64,000 bases of DNA from Saccharibacillus brassicae (GCF_006542275.1 NZ_CP041217.1:1287501-1351500); one strand, 5' to 3'. Counted from the first letter of the stretch, positions 34,007-44,400 are shown. The notes: generated from the sequence alone by a model not told the origin. Translations and numbers: made by a program.

Positions 34007-34843
34007 TTATCCGATCACACGCTCCAGATTCGCAAGCGTCGACGACAGCGCCTGTTCGTGTTCGCTCTGCCGGATGCCGGCCGGGACGTGTTCGCAGAGG
34101 ACAGTCACTTTCGTTTTTTCCCCGACCGGTTCCAGTTCCCACGTCATGACCATTTCTCCGGCAAAAGAAGGATCGGGCGAATCGAACGTCGCCGTCTGCA
34201 CGATCTTCTGTCCCGGCACCAGTTCCGTGAAGCGGCCTTCGACGATGTCCGTGTCCGGCGACGATTTGCCTTCGAACGAACCGGAAGCGTCGGCAGACGT
34301 CAGCGTCATGCGGTATGCGCCGCCCGTCTGCGGTTCGAAGCGCTCGATCCGCCCGCGCATTCCTGCGGGAGGCAGCCAGCGCACGAGCACGTCGGGATCG
34401 ACGAACGCCCAATAGATCGTTTGCGGAGACGCGTTGACGATGCGGGCGGCCGTATCGATTCTCGGCCCTTCGGACCCGGCCGCACGCGGTGCGAACGTGT
34501 CCGAATCTTTGGCCGCTCCCGGCAGCAGCGTTTGCTTGATGCCGGTCAGCTCGTCTTCCTGCTCCGACGAGGTGCTGATCCGCTGCATTTCCAGCCGGCT
34601 GAGCGGACGCAGCGCATGGAACAGGCCGACTCCGGCCAGAATCGCGCCAAGCGTCCGATAAGCGGCGATCCCGCTCTGCTGCACCAGCCAGAATCGGGTG
34701 CCGGAGTCGTATTGTTCGCCGTCTGTCAGCGAATCCGCCTGGGCCAGCCCAAGTTCCGTACTACGGATAATAAGCAGCACTCCGACTACGCCGAGCAGCA
34801 GCGACAGAATACGGAGTGCGAGGGACAATGAGGATCTTTTCAT
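34007..34843 (-). CDS. Membrane-anchored SRPBCC (AHSA1-like) protein
   Basis: The 278-residue product starts MKRSSLSLALRILSLLLGVVG. Two membrane helices (about 8-27 and 58-78) are followed by a linker and a C-terminal START/SRPBCC domain of about 150 residues. That domain carries the AHSA1-type pattern ARIVNASPQTIYWAFVDPDVLVRWLPP, GRFTELVPGQKIVQTATFD and GEMVMTWELEPVGEKTKVTVL. Free AHSA1-like proteins bind hydrophobic ligands or polyketide-like substrates. Anchoring one to the membrane is less common, and the ligand is unknown. GAGAGG precedes the ATG at 34843. Upstream to 35013 nothing else is coded. Confidence 0.8.
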   Translation of the reverse strand: MKRSSLSLALRILSLLLGVVGVLLIIRSTELGLAQADSLTDGEQYDSGTRFWLVQQSGIAAYRTLGAILAGVGLFHALRPLSRLEMQRISTSSEQEDELTGIKQTLLPGAAKDSDTFAPRAAGSEGPRIDTAARIVNASPQTIYWAFVDPDVLVRWLPPAGMRGRIERFEPQTGGAYRMTLTSADASGSFEGKSSPDTDIVEGRFTELVPGQKIVQTATFDSPDPSFAGEMVMTWELEPVGEKTKVTVLCEHVPAGIRQSEHEQALSSTLANLERVIG

Positions 34844-35013
34844 GCGTGTCCTCTCCTCCTTTGACAGCGGGTTCACCGCATTTTTTGTCCGTGCAAGGCG
34901 TACGATGACGTATTCCCCTATTGCGAGATTCGATCGCTTGTAAAAAGATTCGTCCGCCGCTATTTTTCCGGATTCGCCGTTTTCCAGGCTCCTGCTGCTT
35001 ACGACAGAACCTT

Positions 35014-35184
35014 TTAACTGTGATCTTCGATTCGGACCCGCTTTTCTCCTTTTTTTTCAAAGACCGATTTTCCCCGCAGCGCCAGAACTTCGCCCGCTTT
35101 CATACCGTTGGGCAGGTCGACTGCGAACGTGTGATGAGCGCTCAAGTACCGTTCAATCAGACGCTGCATCAGCTCATTTTCCAT
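35014..35184 (-). CDS. Small hypothetical protein, 56 aa
   Basis: A 56-codon frame starts MENELMQRLIERYLSAHHTF, continues with VDLPNGMKAGEVLALRGKSVFE, and ends in a basic tail before TAA. GGGAG lies about 9 nt upstream of the ATG, and the upstream DNA has a TATTATAAA-like -10. Composition and codon choice look coding. There is no signal peptide or membrane segment. I do not recognise the family. Confidence 0.55.
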   Translation of the reverse strand: MENELMQRLIERYLSAHHTFAVDLPNGMKAGEVLALRGKSVFEKKGEKRVRIEDHS

Positions 35185-35431
35185 ACGGTTCACGCTCCCT
35201 GTTCATTTTTTATAATAAAAACTCCCTTCGGAAGCCGTACCGTCTAGGCACGCTTTCAAAGGGAGGATTTATGCTGGGCCTACGCGGTTTGCCTTACATG
35301 CCGTTATAACGTTCGACCGCTTTGCCGTTGTACCCACAAGCCCGATCAAGCTGTAAGGAAAATCGATGGCTGAAACGGCCTTTGCCAGGTAAGATTGAAG
35401 CATCTGCCCAAAAGAACAGGAGGAGTCGACG

Positions 35432-36763
35432 ATGAGAGGATTTGCGTTGGCGGGAGCCGCGGTTGTGCTGGTCCTGCTGGTTACCGCGCTTGTCTGCAAA
35501 AAAGAACGGTACCGACTGCTGCGAAGATTCGCCTATGTCGGCATAGGGCTCGCGCTGGCTGGAACGGTCGGTCTGCTGTATGCTTTTCCCGCAGTCAAGC
35601 TGCCCGAGCCGCAAGGCGATTATCCGGTAGGCACGCAGGCGCTGTATCTTGTGGATACGGACCGAACAGAAACGTTCGACGGACCCGTTCAAGGGCACCG
35701 GGCTTTGATGGTTCAGGTGTGGTATCCGGCTCAAGCCGGCACCGGCACACCCGCCGCCTGGATTCCGTACCCCCGGATTCTGCCGCATATGGCTGCGCAG
35801 TACGGACTGCCCGAATTTACTTTTGACTATTTGGAGCAGGTGTCCGCCCATGCCGATCCGCAGGCTGACGTGTCTTCGGCGCAGCCGACCTATCCGCTGA
35901 TTGTTGGCAATCCCGGCAACGCTTCGTCGAGGTTCTTCCATACGTCGCAGGCCGAATACCTCGCGGCTCGCGGGTATATCGTAGCCGTGATCGACCATAC
36001 CTATACTACTTTCGCCACCGAATTTCCGGACGGAAAGATTACAACCGCCGCAGCCGACAGCCTGTTCTCGCCCGACGACGATTATCGCACAGTAAGCCTG
36101 CAGCGCGATCGGCTGGGCCGCCTATTGACCGACGATGTCGCGTTTGTACTGGACCAGTTCGAACAGATGCAGTCCGGGCAGATCCCGAGCAACCTGCAAA
36201 GCAAATTGGATCTCGGCCATATCGGGATATTCGGTCATTCGATCGGCGGAGCCGCCGCTTATGACGCTTCGTACGATCCGCGAATCGCGGCCGGCATCGA
36301 TCTGGACGGCGGGCTGTATCGCCTGCGCGAGCGGGGAGAGCTGCGGAAACCGTTCTTGTTTATTACGTCGGACAGCTATTTCGGGAAACTGCAGCGAGTG
36401 CTGGAACAGCGTCCCTACACGGATGAAGAAATGGAACGTATGGGTTCGACGCGGGAATGGGAAGAAGCCGCTGCGCAAGACAAGCGGCTGGAACTCAAGC
36501 GGATGCATGAAGCGGTGGAAGCGGGAGGACAAGCGCTTTATATTGAGAATACCGAACATCTGAACTTTACCGACGCCCAGTTCCTGTCTCCGCTGTTCGC
36601 CCGCTTGGGCCTCACCGGAAAAATAGCGCCTCAAAGAGCCGATACTGTGGTCAATGCCTACATGCTGGACTTTTTCGACCAACATCTCAAAAATAAAAAC
36701 GGCGCTCTGATGAAAAAAAACGACAGCCGATTCCCGGAAGTGAAATTTATTCGCTTTCCTTGA
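35432..36763 (+). CDS. Membrane-anchored alpha/beta hydrolase (PAF-acetylhydrolase-like)
   Basis: The 443-residue product starts MRGFALAGAAVVLVLLVTAL with AGGAGG 7 nt upstream. Two N-terminal helices (about 3-20 and 35-52) anchor it. The hydrolase domain follows: LMVQVWYPAQ, YPLIVGNPGNASSRFFH (oxyanion region), GHIGIFGHSIGGAAAYDA with nucleophile Ser near residue 273, GIDLDGGLY with the acid, and a late His in ENTEHLNF. The arrangement resembles platelet-activating-factor acetylhydrolase-like lipases, which cleave short acyl esters. The catalytic domain is probably outside the cell. It stands alone on the plus strand. Confidence 0.85.
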   Translation: MRGFALAGAAVVLVLLVTALVCKKERYRLLRRFAYVGIGLALAGTVGLLYAFPAVKLPEPQGDYPVGTQALYLVDTDRTETFDGPVQGHRALMVQVWYPAQAGTGTPAAWIPYPRILPHMAAQYGLPEFTFDYLEQVSAHADPQADVSSAQPTYPLIVGNPGNASSRFFHTSQAEYLAARGYIVAVIDHTYTTFATEFPDGKITTAAADSLFSPDDDYRTVSLQRDRLGRLLTDDVAFVLDQFEQMQSGQIPSNLQSKLDLGHIGIFGHSIGGAAAYDASYDPRIAAGIDLDGGLYRLRERGELRKPFLFITSDSYFGKLQRVLEQRPYTDEEMERMGSTREWEEAAAQDKRLELKRMHEAVEAGGQALYIENTEHLNFTDAQFLSPLFARLGLTGKIAPQRADTVVNAYMLDFFDQHLKNKNGALMKKNDSRFPEVKFIRFP

Positions 36764-36869
36764 TGCTGCTCGGCAATTCTATTTGGCAATTCTATTCGGC
36801 GAACACGGAATCGAAGTTTCCATAAAATCGTTCAGTTCCATCCGTCTTCCCCTTTCCGGCAGGCCCCTC

Positions 36870-37457
36870 CTACCGTTCAATCACGATATAAGACTGCTTA
36901 TACAACGGATTGGTCCGCCACAGCCGTTCCAGTTCGTCGATGCGCAGCTTGCGGTTGTAGACGTTTTCTCCCCGCGCGTTGATCCGATGTTTGAGCGAAT
37001 CGGCGAGGTAGAAGTGTTCGCGATCGTACCCGACGACCGGAGCGAAATGCGCGTATCTTTTGTCCGGGTAAACTTTGATGAACGCGATGACGGGGACGCC
37101 GAGACTGATCCGCTTCTTGAGCGTGTCCGCGTCTCCGCGGTAGAAAGTCGCCCGGTAGCCTCTCTGTTTGAAAAAGACGAGAATGCCGCGCGGGTCGACG
37201 GTACCGTCCAGCAGTTTGCGGGGGTACCCCCGGTAGATCTCGCGGCCGTCGCTTTCTTCGCCCAGATGGCGCATGACGTAAGCGCTGGAAAATGCGGCGC
37301 ATTCCGTGCCCGACTGGAACGCCGGCCGGTTGGGCGTGTCGATCAGGCAGCTTTCGGGCGTATCTTCGGTCGAAATGTGATCTTGCCGGGGCAGTGCGTG
37401 ATAACGCCAGGCCAGCGCCGCAAGCGCGGCGCCTCCGGCCCACGTGGACATTTTCAT
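36870..37457 (-). CDS. C39-like cysteine peptidase family protein
   Basis: The 195-residue product (MKMSTWAGGAALAALAWRYH, GAAGGAGG 5 nt upstream) has a short N-terminal hydrophobic segment (about 5-17) and a papain-like fold of the peptidase C39 type. The Cys is in QSGTECAAFSSAYVMRHLG, the His in HFAPVVGYDREHFYLADS, and the following Asp completes the triad. Unlike bacteriocin transporters it has no ABC part. It may trim exported peptides or act on cell-wall linked substrates. It is the sole gene on its strand in this interval. Confidence 0.8.
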   Translation of the reverse strand: MKMSTWAGGAALAALAWRYHALPRQDHISTEDTPESCLIDTPNRPAFQSGTECAAFSSAYVMRHLGEESDGREIYRGYPRKLLDGTVDPRGILVFFKQRGYRATFYRGDADTLKKRISLGVPVIAFIKVYPDKRYAHFAPVVGYDREHFYLADSLKHRINARGENVYNRKLRIDELERLWRTNPLYKQSYIVIER

Positions 37458-37603
37458 GGAATCCTCCTTCTATGACTCTGCCTTTTTTTAGTCTCTAACT
37501 TCTTCGTCCACACGGGAATTCTCCGCCGTCCCCGCTGTTTCCTGCTTGCTTGCGCTCCGCGGCACCCTTCGCTACTCACCGTTCACCGTTCACTATTCAC
37601 CGT

Positions 37604-38593
37604 TCAAAAAGCGATTCGTTCCAGCATCTGTTCTCCCGCCAGAAAAGGCCGGCATTTGTCCGCGCACAGCATCGGCATCCGTTCCCGCATCCACTCGTGC
37701 ATCCGCACGTTGCCGAACTGGAACACGTAATACCCGAGAATCGCGACCAGCATAAAGCCGTCGATCTCGCGCAGCTCTTCTTCCGTCCACTTTTTGCCGC
37801 CGGCATACGCCGCGAGAAAGAGCTCCCGCCGGTCGCTCGGCAGCATCATGGCGCCCATCGCCACGTCGGTGAGGCGGTAGCCTCTGCCGTAGAAGCCGAA
37901 ATCGATCAGCCGCACGCCGCCGTCTTCCGTCACGATCGCATTGTTCAGGCCGATATCGCCGTGGATCAGATCCGTCCCGAATTCTCCGCCGCGCCCCGCG
38001 AGCCGGTCGTTGACCAGCCGCAGCGTCTCTTCCACCGTGTCCGCGTCTTCGGCCGTGAACAGCCCTGTGGCGACGCCCGAGCGGATGACGCCGGCCAAGC
38101 GGTCGTTGTAAGCCCGGCCCTGATGCGGCCTCGCTTCCATGCCCGGCGCTGCGTATTCCGCGAAAAAGGCATGCAGCTTCGCCAGTTCCCCGCCCAGTTT
38201 GCCGACCATATCCTCGCCGTACAGATCTTCTTTTTGCAGGTCGCGTCCGTCCAGCCACGTCAGCAGCGAGACGTTCAGCGTCTGCCCGCGCTCCTCGAAC
38301 GTCGTCACGAGCTCGCCCGCCCGGCTGCGCACAGGCACCTGCACTTCTTCGTCGCTTCGGGCACCGCGCTGCTCCAGCATCTCAAGTTCCGCCAGAATGC
38401 CGTCGTACCGATGTTGGAGTCCTTTCATCTCGGGTACGTAAGGATCGTGGATGCGCAGCAGATAACTGCGGCCTCCCGCATCCTGCACGCGATAAGTGCG
38501 ATTTTCGTTATGTCTCAAAAAAGTCGGCTGCGGCCGGTCGAGGTCATAGGCCGCCAGCAGCTGCGATAGCTGTTCGTTCGTCGTGAGGGTCAT
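37604..38593 (-). CDS. Aminoglycoside-phosphotransferase-like kinase (homoserine kinase type)
   Basis: The 329-residue protein starts MTLTTNEQLSQLLAAYDL, with AAAGGAG 7 nt upstream. It has the two-lobe APH fold: YLLRIHDP supplies the ATP-site Lys/Arg region, and LIHGDIGLNNAIV is the catalytic loop (Asp, then Asn for Mg2+). LIDFGFYGRGYRLTDVA carries the DFG-like metal Asp. Family members phosphorylate homoserine, ethanolamine, choline or antibiotics, and substrate is not evident. The last residues overlap a short ACCGTTCA direct-repeat tract. No operon partners. Confidence 0.85.
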   Translation of the reverse strand: MTLTTNEQLSQLLAAYDLDRPQPTFLRHNENRTYRVQDAGGRSYLLRIHDPYVPEMKGLQHRYDGILAELEMLEQRGARSDEEVQVPVRSRAGELVTTFEERGQTLNVSLLTWLDGRDLQKEDLYGEDMVGKLGGELAKLHAFFAEYAAPGMEARPHQGRAYNDRLAGVIRSGVATGLFTAEDADTVEETLRLVNDRLAGRGGEFGTDLIHGDIGLNNAIVTEDGGVRLIDFGFYGRGYRLTDVAMGAMMLPSDRRELFLAAYAGGKKWTEEELREIDGFMLVAILGYYVFQFGNVRMHEWMRERMPMLCADKCRPFLAGEQMLERIAF

Positions 38594-38723
38594 GGGAAGT
38601 CTCCTTTCGTCGGTCTCTACCCGGTATTACCCATGCCGCCCCGACGGTGACGAATCTCGTTCGATTGGGTAAAATGGCTGTATTGAACGAAGCTGTATCG
38701 AATTAAACGGGAGGCCGGTAACG

Positions 38724-39785
38724 ATGACCGCAAGACCGCTGATCGGCATGATGCTCGGTTGGAAAGTCAGGCAGGACCTGATGCGAGCATGTTCGCTGGC
38801 CGCTTCGCATTACGGAGCGGACTTTTATTATTTTCATACCCGGGACATCAAGGAAGACACCATTGTCGGCATGCAGCTCGAAGACAACAAATGGGTCGAG
38901 CGGGAATTCCGCTATCCCGACGTCATTTACGACAACGTGCGCCGCAGAGGCAAATCGCTGTTCAAGGAAGCGTACCGCAAGCTGGAACGCGTGCCGATGG
39001 GACATACGCTGGAAGGACGCTCGATGGGCAAGACCAAAGTGTACAATCTGCTCCGGGGCGACGAAGACCTGAAGCGCCACCTTATTCCGTTCATGACGAT
39101 GCGAGACGCGGAGAAGACGCTCGGCTTTATCGACAAGCACCAGCAGGTCGTGCTGAAGCCGGACGGCGGCGCGATGGGCGCAAATATTTTCACGGCCGAA
39201 TCGGGCGAAGACGGCATCGAGCTGTTCGATCAACGGTACGTGCACAACTTGAACCGGGAAGAGACGCTCAAGACGCTCGACCTGCTCATTGCCAAAAAAT
39301 ACTGCGCACAAAAAATGATCCGCAGCGTTACGCCGCACGGCTATCCTTTTCATATTCGCGTCCATGCGTCCAAAAACGGGCAGAACCAATGGGTGATCGC
39401 CTACAAATCGGTCACGCTCTCGCTGATGCCGCACGTCAAAATTACCAACAGCGATTTGACGTACCGGGGGACGAGCACCTGGCCGGACTTCCTGCTGCAC
39501 CAGTTCGGCGAAGCGGAAGGCGGCCCGATGGACGACAGCCTGGGCGAATACGGCATCCGCACGGCGCAGTATCTGGAAGAGCGGATCGGCGCAGGTTTTC
39601 ACGAACTCGGGCTGGATCTGGGCGTGGACGCCGAAGGCAAGTTCTGGCTGTTCGAAGCCGGTCTCGGCCTGCCCCGATCGCCGTATTACCAAATGCAGGG
39701 TTCGCTTCCGGCGATGGCGTACACGCTGTACGTGCTCGCGCGGCATCGCGGCGAGCTTGGGAATTCCGGCGAGCCGGAAACCTGA
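38724..39785 (+). CDS. YheC/YheD-family ATP-grasp protein (spore coat associated)
   Basis: The 353-residue product starts MTARPLIGMMLGWKVRQD, with GGGAGG upstream. It has the YheC/D pattern: GADFYYFHTRDI, PDVIYDNVRRR near the N-terminus, then an ATP-grasp domain (VVLKPDGGAMGANIF, FHIRVHASKN, GLDLGVDAEGKFWLFEAGLG with the metal Asp/Glu). Bacillus YheC and YheD are found in the spore coat; the ligation they perform is not established. The presence of this gene supports a spore-former. A bidirectional terminator follows. Confidence 0.9.
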   Translation: MTARPLIGMMLGWKVRQDLMRACSLAASHYGADFYYFHTRDIKEDTIVGMQLEDNKWVEREFRYPDVIYDNVRRRGKSLFKEAYRKLERVPMGHTLEGRSMGKTKVYNLLRGDEDLKRHLIPFMTMRDAEKTLGFIDKHQQVVLKPDGGAMGANIFTAESGEDGIELFDQRYVHNLNREETLKTLDLLIAKKYCAQKMIRSVTPHGYPFHIRVHASKNGQNQWVIAYKSVTLSLMPHVKITNSDLTYRGTSTWPDFLLHQFGEAEGGPMDDSLGEYGIRTAQYLEERIGAGFHELGLDLGVDAEGKFWLFEAGLGLPRSPYYQMQGSLPAMAYTLYVLARHRGELGNSGEPET

Positions 39786-39874
39786 ACGCCGCGGCGGAGT
39801 AAGACGGAAGGAACCTGGTTGCGGGGAGACCGGCTTCGACCGGAAGCGGCGATTATGCCGGTTCATCCGCACGC

Positions 39875-39903
39875 AAAAAGGCCGCTCCGGAGAGCGGCCT
39901 TTT
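39875..39903. terminator. Bidirectional terminator
   Basis: AAAAAGGCCGCTC-CGGA-GAGCGGCCTTTT separates the convergent YheC/D and FusB-like genes. Confidence 0.92.
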
Positions 39904-39934
39904 GGTTAGGCGATTTAACTCTTTCGGCCCAGGC

Positions 39935-40582
39935 TTATTTGCCTACCGAAGCCAGAAACTTTTCCAGCGGACCCAGATCCGTAATCCCTTTGTTGCAGGC
40001 CAGATCGTCCATGCAGACGTATTGGCCGAGCGAAGAGAGGTTGTCCGGCGAACTGCCTTTGAGCTTCACGTTGAAAAATCCGAGTTCCTGATGCCGGTTG
40101 CAGAACATGCAGAAGCCTTTTTTGTTCGTTGACGTCATCCGTCCTTCGACCCCGACGAAGCCGCCCGCGCGCGGATAGACGATAAACAGCCGGTTGGTGG
40201 CGATATCGATCCATCTCAGGTACGTCGTATGCGGATAATCCACCGCCGCGAGTTCCAGCACTTTCAGCTTTTTCGCTTTGGGAAACAGCTTCTGGATCTG
40301 TTGGGACGTCGCTTCGGGAAACGGCAGCAGATACGGTTCGAGCGAATCGAGATAGTCCTGCAGATCGTGCGCCGCTTCGAAAGCGGACATCCGCTCCAAC
40401 AGCTCTTTTTGCCCGGCATCCAGATGATCGAACGCTTCGAACACGTTCAGGACGGCGGTATGGCGAACCGATTCCAGCACTTTGCGATCCGCGACGCTGC
40501 GCAGCGTCTTGAGCAGGAAATTGGCTTGTTTATGAATCACGTTCAGTTGATGGTTGCGAATGAATGGCGTTACGTTTTGCAT
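39935..40582 (-). CDS. FusB/FusC-family EF-G-binding protein
   Basis: The 215-residue protein starts MQNVTPFIRNHQLNVIHKQ (AAGGGG site). It has an N-terminal helical bundle and a C-terminal treble-clef zinc domain: GFCMFCNRHQELGFF, then YVCMDDLACNKGI, holding the four zinc ligands. FusB-type proteins bind elongation factor G and release it from the ribosome when fusidic acid traps it, giving resistance. Chromosomal homologues are common in Bacillales, and this may be a housekeeping ribosome-rescue factor. It has a leader of over 200 nt, discussed separately. Confidence 0.88.
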   Translation of the reverse strand: MQNVTPFIRNHQLNVIHKQANFLLKTLRSVADRKVLESVRHTAVLNVFEAFDHLDAGQKELLERMSAFEAAHDLQDYLDSLEPYLLPFPEATSQQIQKLFPKAKKLKVLELAAVDYPHTTYLRWIDIATNRLFIVYPRAGGFVGVEGRMTSTNKKGFCMFCNRHQELGFFNVKLKGSSPDNLSSLGQYVCMDDLACNKGITDLGPLEKFLASVGK

Positions 40583-40810
40583 AGCTTTCAGCCCCTTATT
40601 TGTTGGTAGTCAAGCGATAAGGTGCAAAGCCTGCGGGTAAGCCGTTACGTAAAGTCAGGGCGATCGATACTGATTCTTGCTGCCTTGCCCTACACAAAGT
40701 CCGCCCCTATTCAGGCTTCGCGCAAGGCTTTTCTAGCGAACGAGCAATCCGGTACGCTCCACATTGCCACGGTCCAACCCCCAGTACGAATAGTATAGGC
40801 AAATTATAAC
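40583..40810 (-). promoter_or_regulatory. Long leader region of the FusB-like gene
   Basis: On the minus strand a TATACT -10-like hexamer lies near 40790, over 200 nt from the start codon. The leader holds a 17-codon frame (MWSVPDCSFARKALREA, 40681-40734) without a strong site, and a GCCTTGC/GCAAGGC inverted repeat. A ribosome-sensing attenuator is possible for this gene type; the evidence is weak. Confidence 0.3.
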
Positions 40811-40852
40811 AGGGCGGCGAAGCGGAGACAATCCCGCCCTGCGCGGGTCGGC

Positions 40853-41299
40853 TCAGCGCCTAAACGTAATATAGTCCACGTTAACGGGATTGTGCCCGTC
40901 TTCGCGCAGCCGCGCGTTGATCTGCCCCCGGTGGTACTGGCCGTGAAGCGCCACGTGCGTCAGAATGTCTCCGACGGTATTCGTGAACGTCGTCCCCCGG
41001 CTGTTGGCGTAAGCGACGACGCGGGCCGGATCGGATGCGGCCGGATCGTCCAGCAGAGCGGCGAAGTCCCGCGCGTTGCGCTCCATCAGTTCGGCGCAGT
41101 ACGAAATTTCGACATCGGACCAGATCGCGAGCCGCGAACTGTCCGTTCCTTCGAGCCGCGCCAGCCACACGCGTTCGGCGTGCAGCAGATGCGAGAACAG
41201 GATCAGCGGTTTGCCGCCGACTTCCTGCTGCCGCAGCGCATCCAGCATCGTTTGGTTCGCCCAATCGAGATGCCGGAACAAATCCCGGATGATCGACAT
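40853..41299 (-). CDS. DinB-family four-helix protein
   Basis: The 148-residue product starts MSIIRDLFRHLDWANQTML with GAGGAGG 8 nt upstream. It has the DinB/YfiT-type four-helix bundle with the metal-binding His triad: one in SHLLHAERVW and two in THVALHGQYHRGQI. Such proteins bind Ni or Zn; some are bacillithiol- or mycothiol-dependent transferases. A bacillithiol S-transferase role is plausible in a Firmicute but not shown. It is separated from the large surface-protein gene by a terminator. Confidence 0.88.
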   Translation of the reverse strand: MSIIRDLFRHLDWANQTMLDALRQQEVGGKPLILFSHLLHAERVWLARLEGTDSSRLAIWSDVEISYCAELMERNARDFAALLDDPAASDPARVVAYANSRGTTFTNTVGDILTHVALHGQYHRGQINARLREDGHNPVNVDYITFRR

Positions 41300-41349
41300 G
41301 GTTGTAGCCTCCTCGGAGTGGCAGGATTGGAATTCAAGCATACGATGGC

Positions 41350-41386
41350 AAAAAAGGCGGCCCGCCTTCCTGCGCGGACCGCCTTT
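41350..41386 (-). terminator. Terminator of the SLH surface-protein operon
   Basis: On the minus strand AAGGCGGTCCGC pairs with GCGGGCCGCCTT, followed by six T. It lies about 65 nt past the stop of the large gene. Confidence 0.85.
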
Positions 41387-41452
41387 TCGGTATTCGCTTT
41401 TATGCCGAAAAATCCTTCACCCTGTTTGTGCCGGGTTCAAAAGAGCGGCCCG

Positions 41453-44400
41453 TCAGCGCGGATCGACCTTCACCTCGCCGCCGCTGCCCGAAGGTACGGC
41501 GGAGTAGCTGCCCGACGCCGCTTCGATGTCCGCATAAGCCCAATGCGAAGTCGGTACGTCGGACCAGGTCGGACGTTCCACGCCTTCAAGCGGCGGACGG
41601 CCGAACAGTTTGTTCAGGGCGACGACCGCTTCGGCTCTCGTCAGCGCCCGGTTCGGTTTGAACGTGCCGTCGGGATACCCGGTCATGAACCCGGCTTCCA
41701 TGACGGCGGAGATGTTCGACCGCGCCCAATGGCCCGCAAGATCCGAAGCCGCCGGTCCGGCTTGAGCCGGAGCCAGCGCTTTCCATTTCGCGATCAGCGC
41801 GGCCAGTTCGCCCCGCGTGATCGCGTCGCCCGGACGGAACTTGCCGCTGCCGTCTCCGGTCATGATGCCGGCTTCCTGGAGATGGGCGATATAGGCGTTC
41901 GCCCAATACGACGCGGCAACGTCCGTATAGCCTTGTCCCTTGCCGGAAGGAACGCCGATATTCCGGGAGATCACCGCGGCGATCTCGGCCCGGGTCATCG
42001 TCCGTTCCGGACGGAACGTGCCGTCCGTATAGCCGAACACATAACGTTCGCGCTGGATCGACGGTCCGGCGGCCACGATCGTGAACGTGCTGAACTTGTC
42101 GACTTCGATCTCGATCGCGACCGGAATGCCGCGTGCGTCGTATTTCACTTCGCCCCGCTGCAGCTCGGTGTCGCCGTCGCTATGCTCGACGTATACGGCC
42201 AGCCGCGCGGCCAACGCCCGAAGCGCGGCCGGATCGGCAGGCAGCGTGACGTCGGTCAGCGGAAGCTCGACGCTTGTCGGACGGCCGGTATAATTCGTCT
42301 CGATCGTCATCGGACGGCCGAGCACCTGAACGACCGTGCCGGCAGCCGCGCTGCGCACTTCGTCCGCGTTCAATACGCGCTGCTCCAACCGGGCCCGCTG
42401 CTCCGGCTGCTTGATCGGCACGATGCGGAAGTACAAGTCTTGGCCGTCGCTTTGCAGCGCGTCCAGCGCCGCCGAAGACAGCGTCAGCTTGACGTCTCCG
42501 GTCTGGATTTCCAACCGGATATCGCCGGCCGCAAGCGGACTCAGAGCCGCCATCGGAATATTGACGGCCACTTCGTCGGCCGGATTGCCCGGAATATCGT
42601 CAATGACGATGCGGGCGAAATCCTGCCCGCCCGCGGCCGCTTTGGCTGCCGCTTCCGTGGCTTGGGCCGCGTTCAGTCTGACTGTATCAAGCTGAAGTCC
42701 GCCCACTGACGTGCGGGTAATCTCTACCCGGACCGCCGCTTCCTGGCCTTCCTGCACCACGACGTCCACCTGCCGCGTCCCGCTCTGGGCCGGCGGCGGC
42801 GAATCGATGACCGGCTCCTGCACGGTCGGCGGATTCGGCGTCTCGCCTGCCGCAGGCTGCGGCGTTACCGTCACGGCGAAGACTTGTTCGAAGCTTTCTT
42901 CGTTTGCGTCGGTCACCCGAATGCGTACGGAGTACGCTTTGCGCTTCGAATGATCCAGGCGCTCCGCCGTGCGCAATTCGTCGCCCGCTGCCGCGAAGAC
43001 CGCATTGTCTGCGCCGCCTTCGCCTTCGACCAGCGCATAGCGGAACGTATCCGCCGGGTCCGGATCGGCTGCGGACAGCCGGCCGACGACCGTGCCGACC
43101 GGCAGATTCTCCCGCACTTCGGCGGCGGACAACCGGATCGCCGTCGGCGCGTCGTTGACGGAAGCGACGACGAGCGTCGTCGCCTCGTCGCGAGTCGAAG
43201 CGCCCTCGGCGTCCGTCACTTCAAGCGTCAGGCCGACCGTACCGGTCAGGCCCGGAGCCGCCTTGTTCTCCGCGGGCGCAAAGACCAGCTTGCGCAGAGC
43301 CGCCGTCACGTCCGCCGGCGCGGCGCGATCCGAGACGTAACGTCCGGTGCCGGTGCCTGCTTCTTCGAAGCCGGCCGCAGCCAGACTCTCGGCCGTGAAC
43401 GCGCCTTGAGCCGTGTCCGTGACGGTGACGATCGCCGTCACTTCGTCATTCTCGATGTCGGATACAGTCACGTTCGAGAACGGATTCAGCGTCGTTTTGT
43501 CGGTCACCGGCTGATTCGCCGCCGTACCCGCGATCGCCGGACCATCGTTGGCATTGAGCACGTTAATCGTGAAGACTTGTTCGTACGTCAAGCCGCCGCG
43601 ATCCGTCACCCGAATTCGTACGCTGTAGCTGGTTTTTTTCTCGAAATCGAACGATTCGGCGGTTCGCAGCGTGCCGCCTTCGATCTCGAAGCTTGCGTTA
43701 TCGCCGTCTCCGCTGCCGCTTGCCAGCGTATACGCGAACGTATCGCCCGCATCCGGATCAACGGCCGTCAGCGTACCTACGGTCGTGCCGGCCGGTCTGT
43801 TCTCTTCGACGTCGCGGCTGCCGAGCGCAAGTTCCGTCGGAGCGTCGTTGGCGTCGGTCACCCGGATCGCGAACGACTTTTCGAACATCGCTCCGGCCGC
43901 GTCCTTGACCTGAATACGTACGCTGTAAGCGGACTTGGTCTCGTAATCGAACGCTTCCGCGGTGCGAAGTTCGTCTCCGACGATCGCAAACCGCGCATTG
44001 TCGGTATCGCCGACTCCGCCTGCAAGCGTATAGGCAAACGTATCGCCGAGATCGGCATCCACAGCCGACAGCTTGCCGACGACCGTGCCGATCGGCGCGT
44101 TCTCGGCGACAATATCGCTGCCGAGCGCGGCATCCGTCGGCGCATCGTTAACCGCAGACACTTTGAGCGTCGCGCCCTGGTTCTGCGTGCGTCCGCCTGC
44201 CGAATCTTCCGCGACGAGGTCGAACGTCACCGTTTCGGTCTGTCCCAGCGCGACGCGGTTGGCCGCAGGCACGAAGGACAGAGCCCGCAGCGCCGACGTG
44301 ACGGCTGCCGGCGTTCCGCTGCGCGTATAGACGCCGCCCGCGCTTTCCGAGAAGCCGCCGACGGACAGACTGGCTGGCGTGAAGCGCCCTTTCGCGGCGG

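Noticed and set aside
34921-35247. A 108-codon plus-strand frame
   Set aside because: Antisense to the better supported 56-aa minus-strand gene and lacking a binding site.
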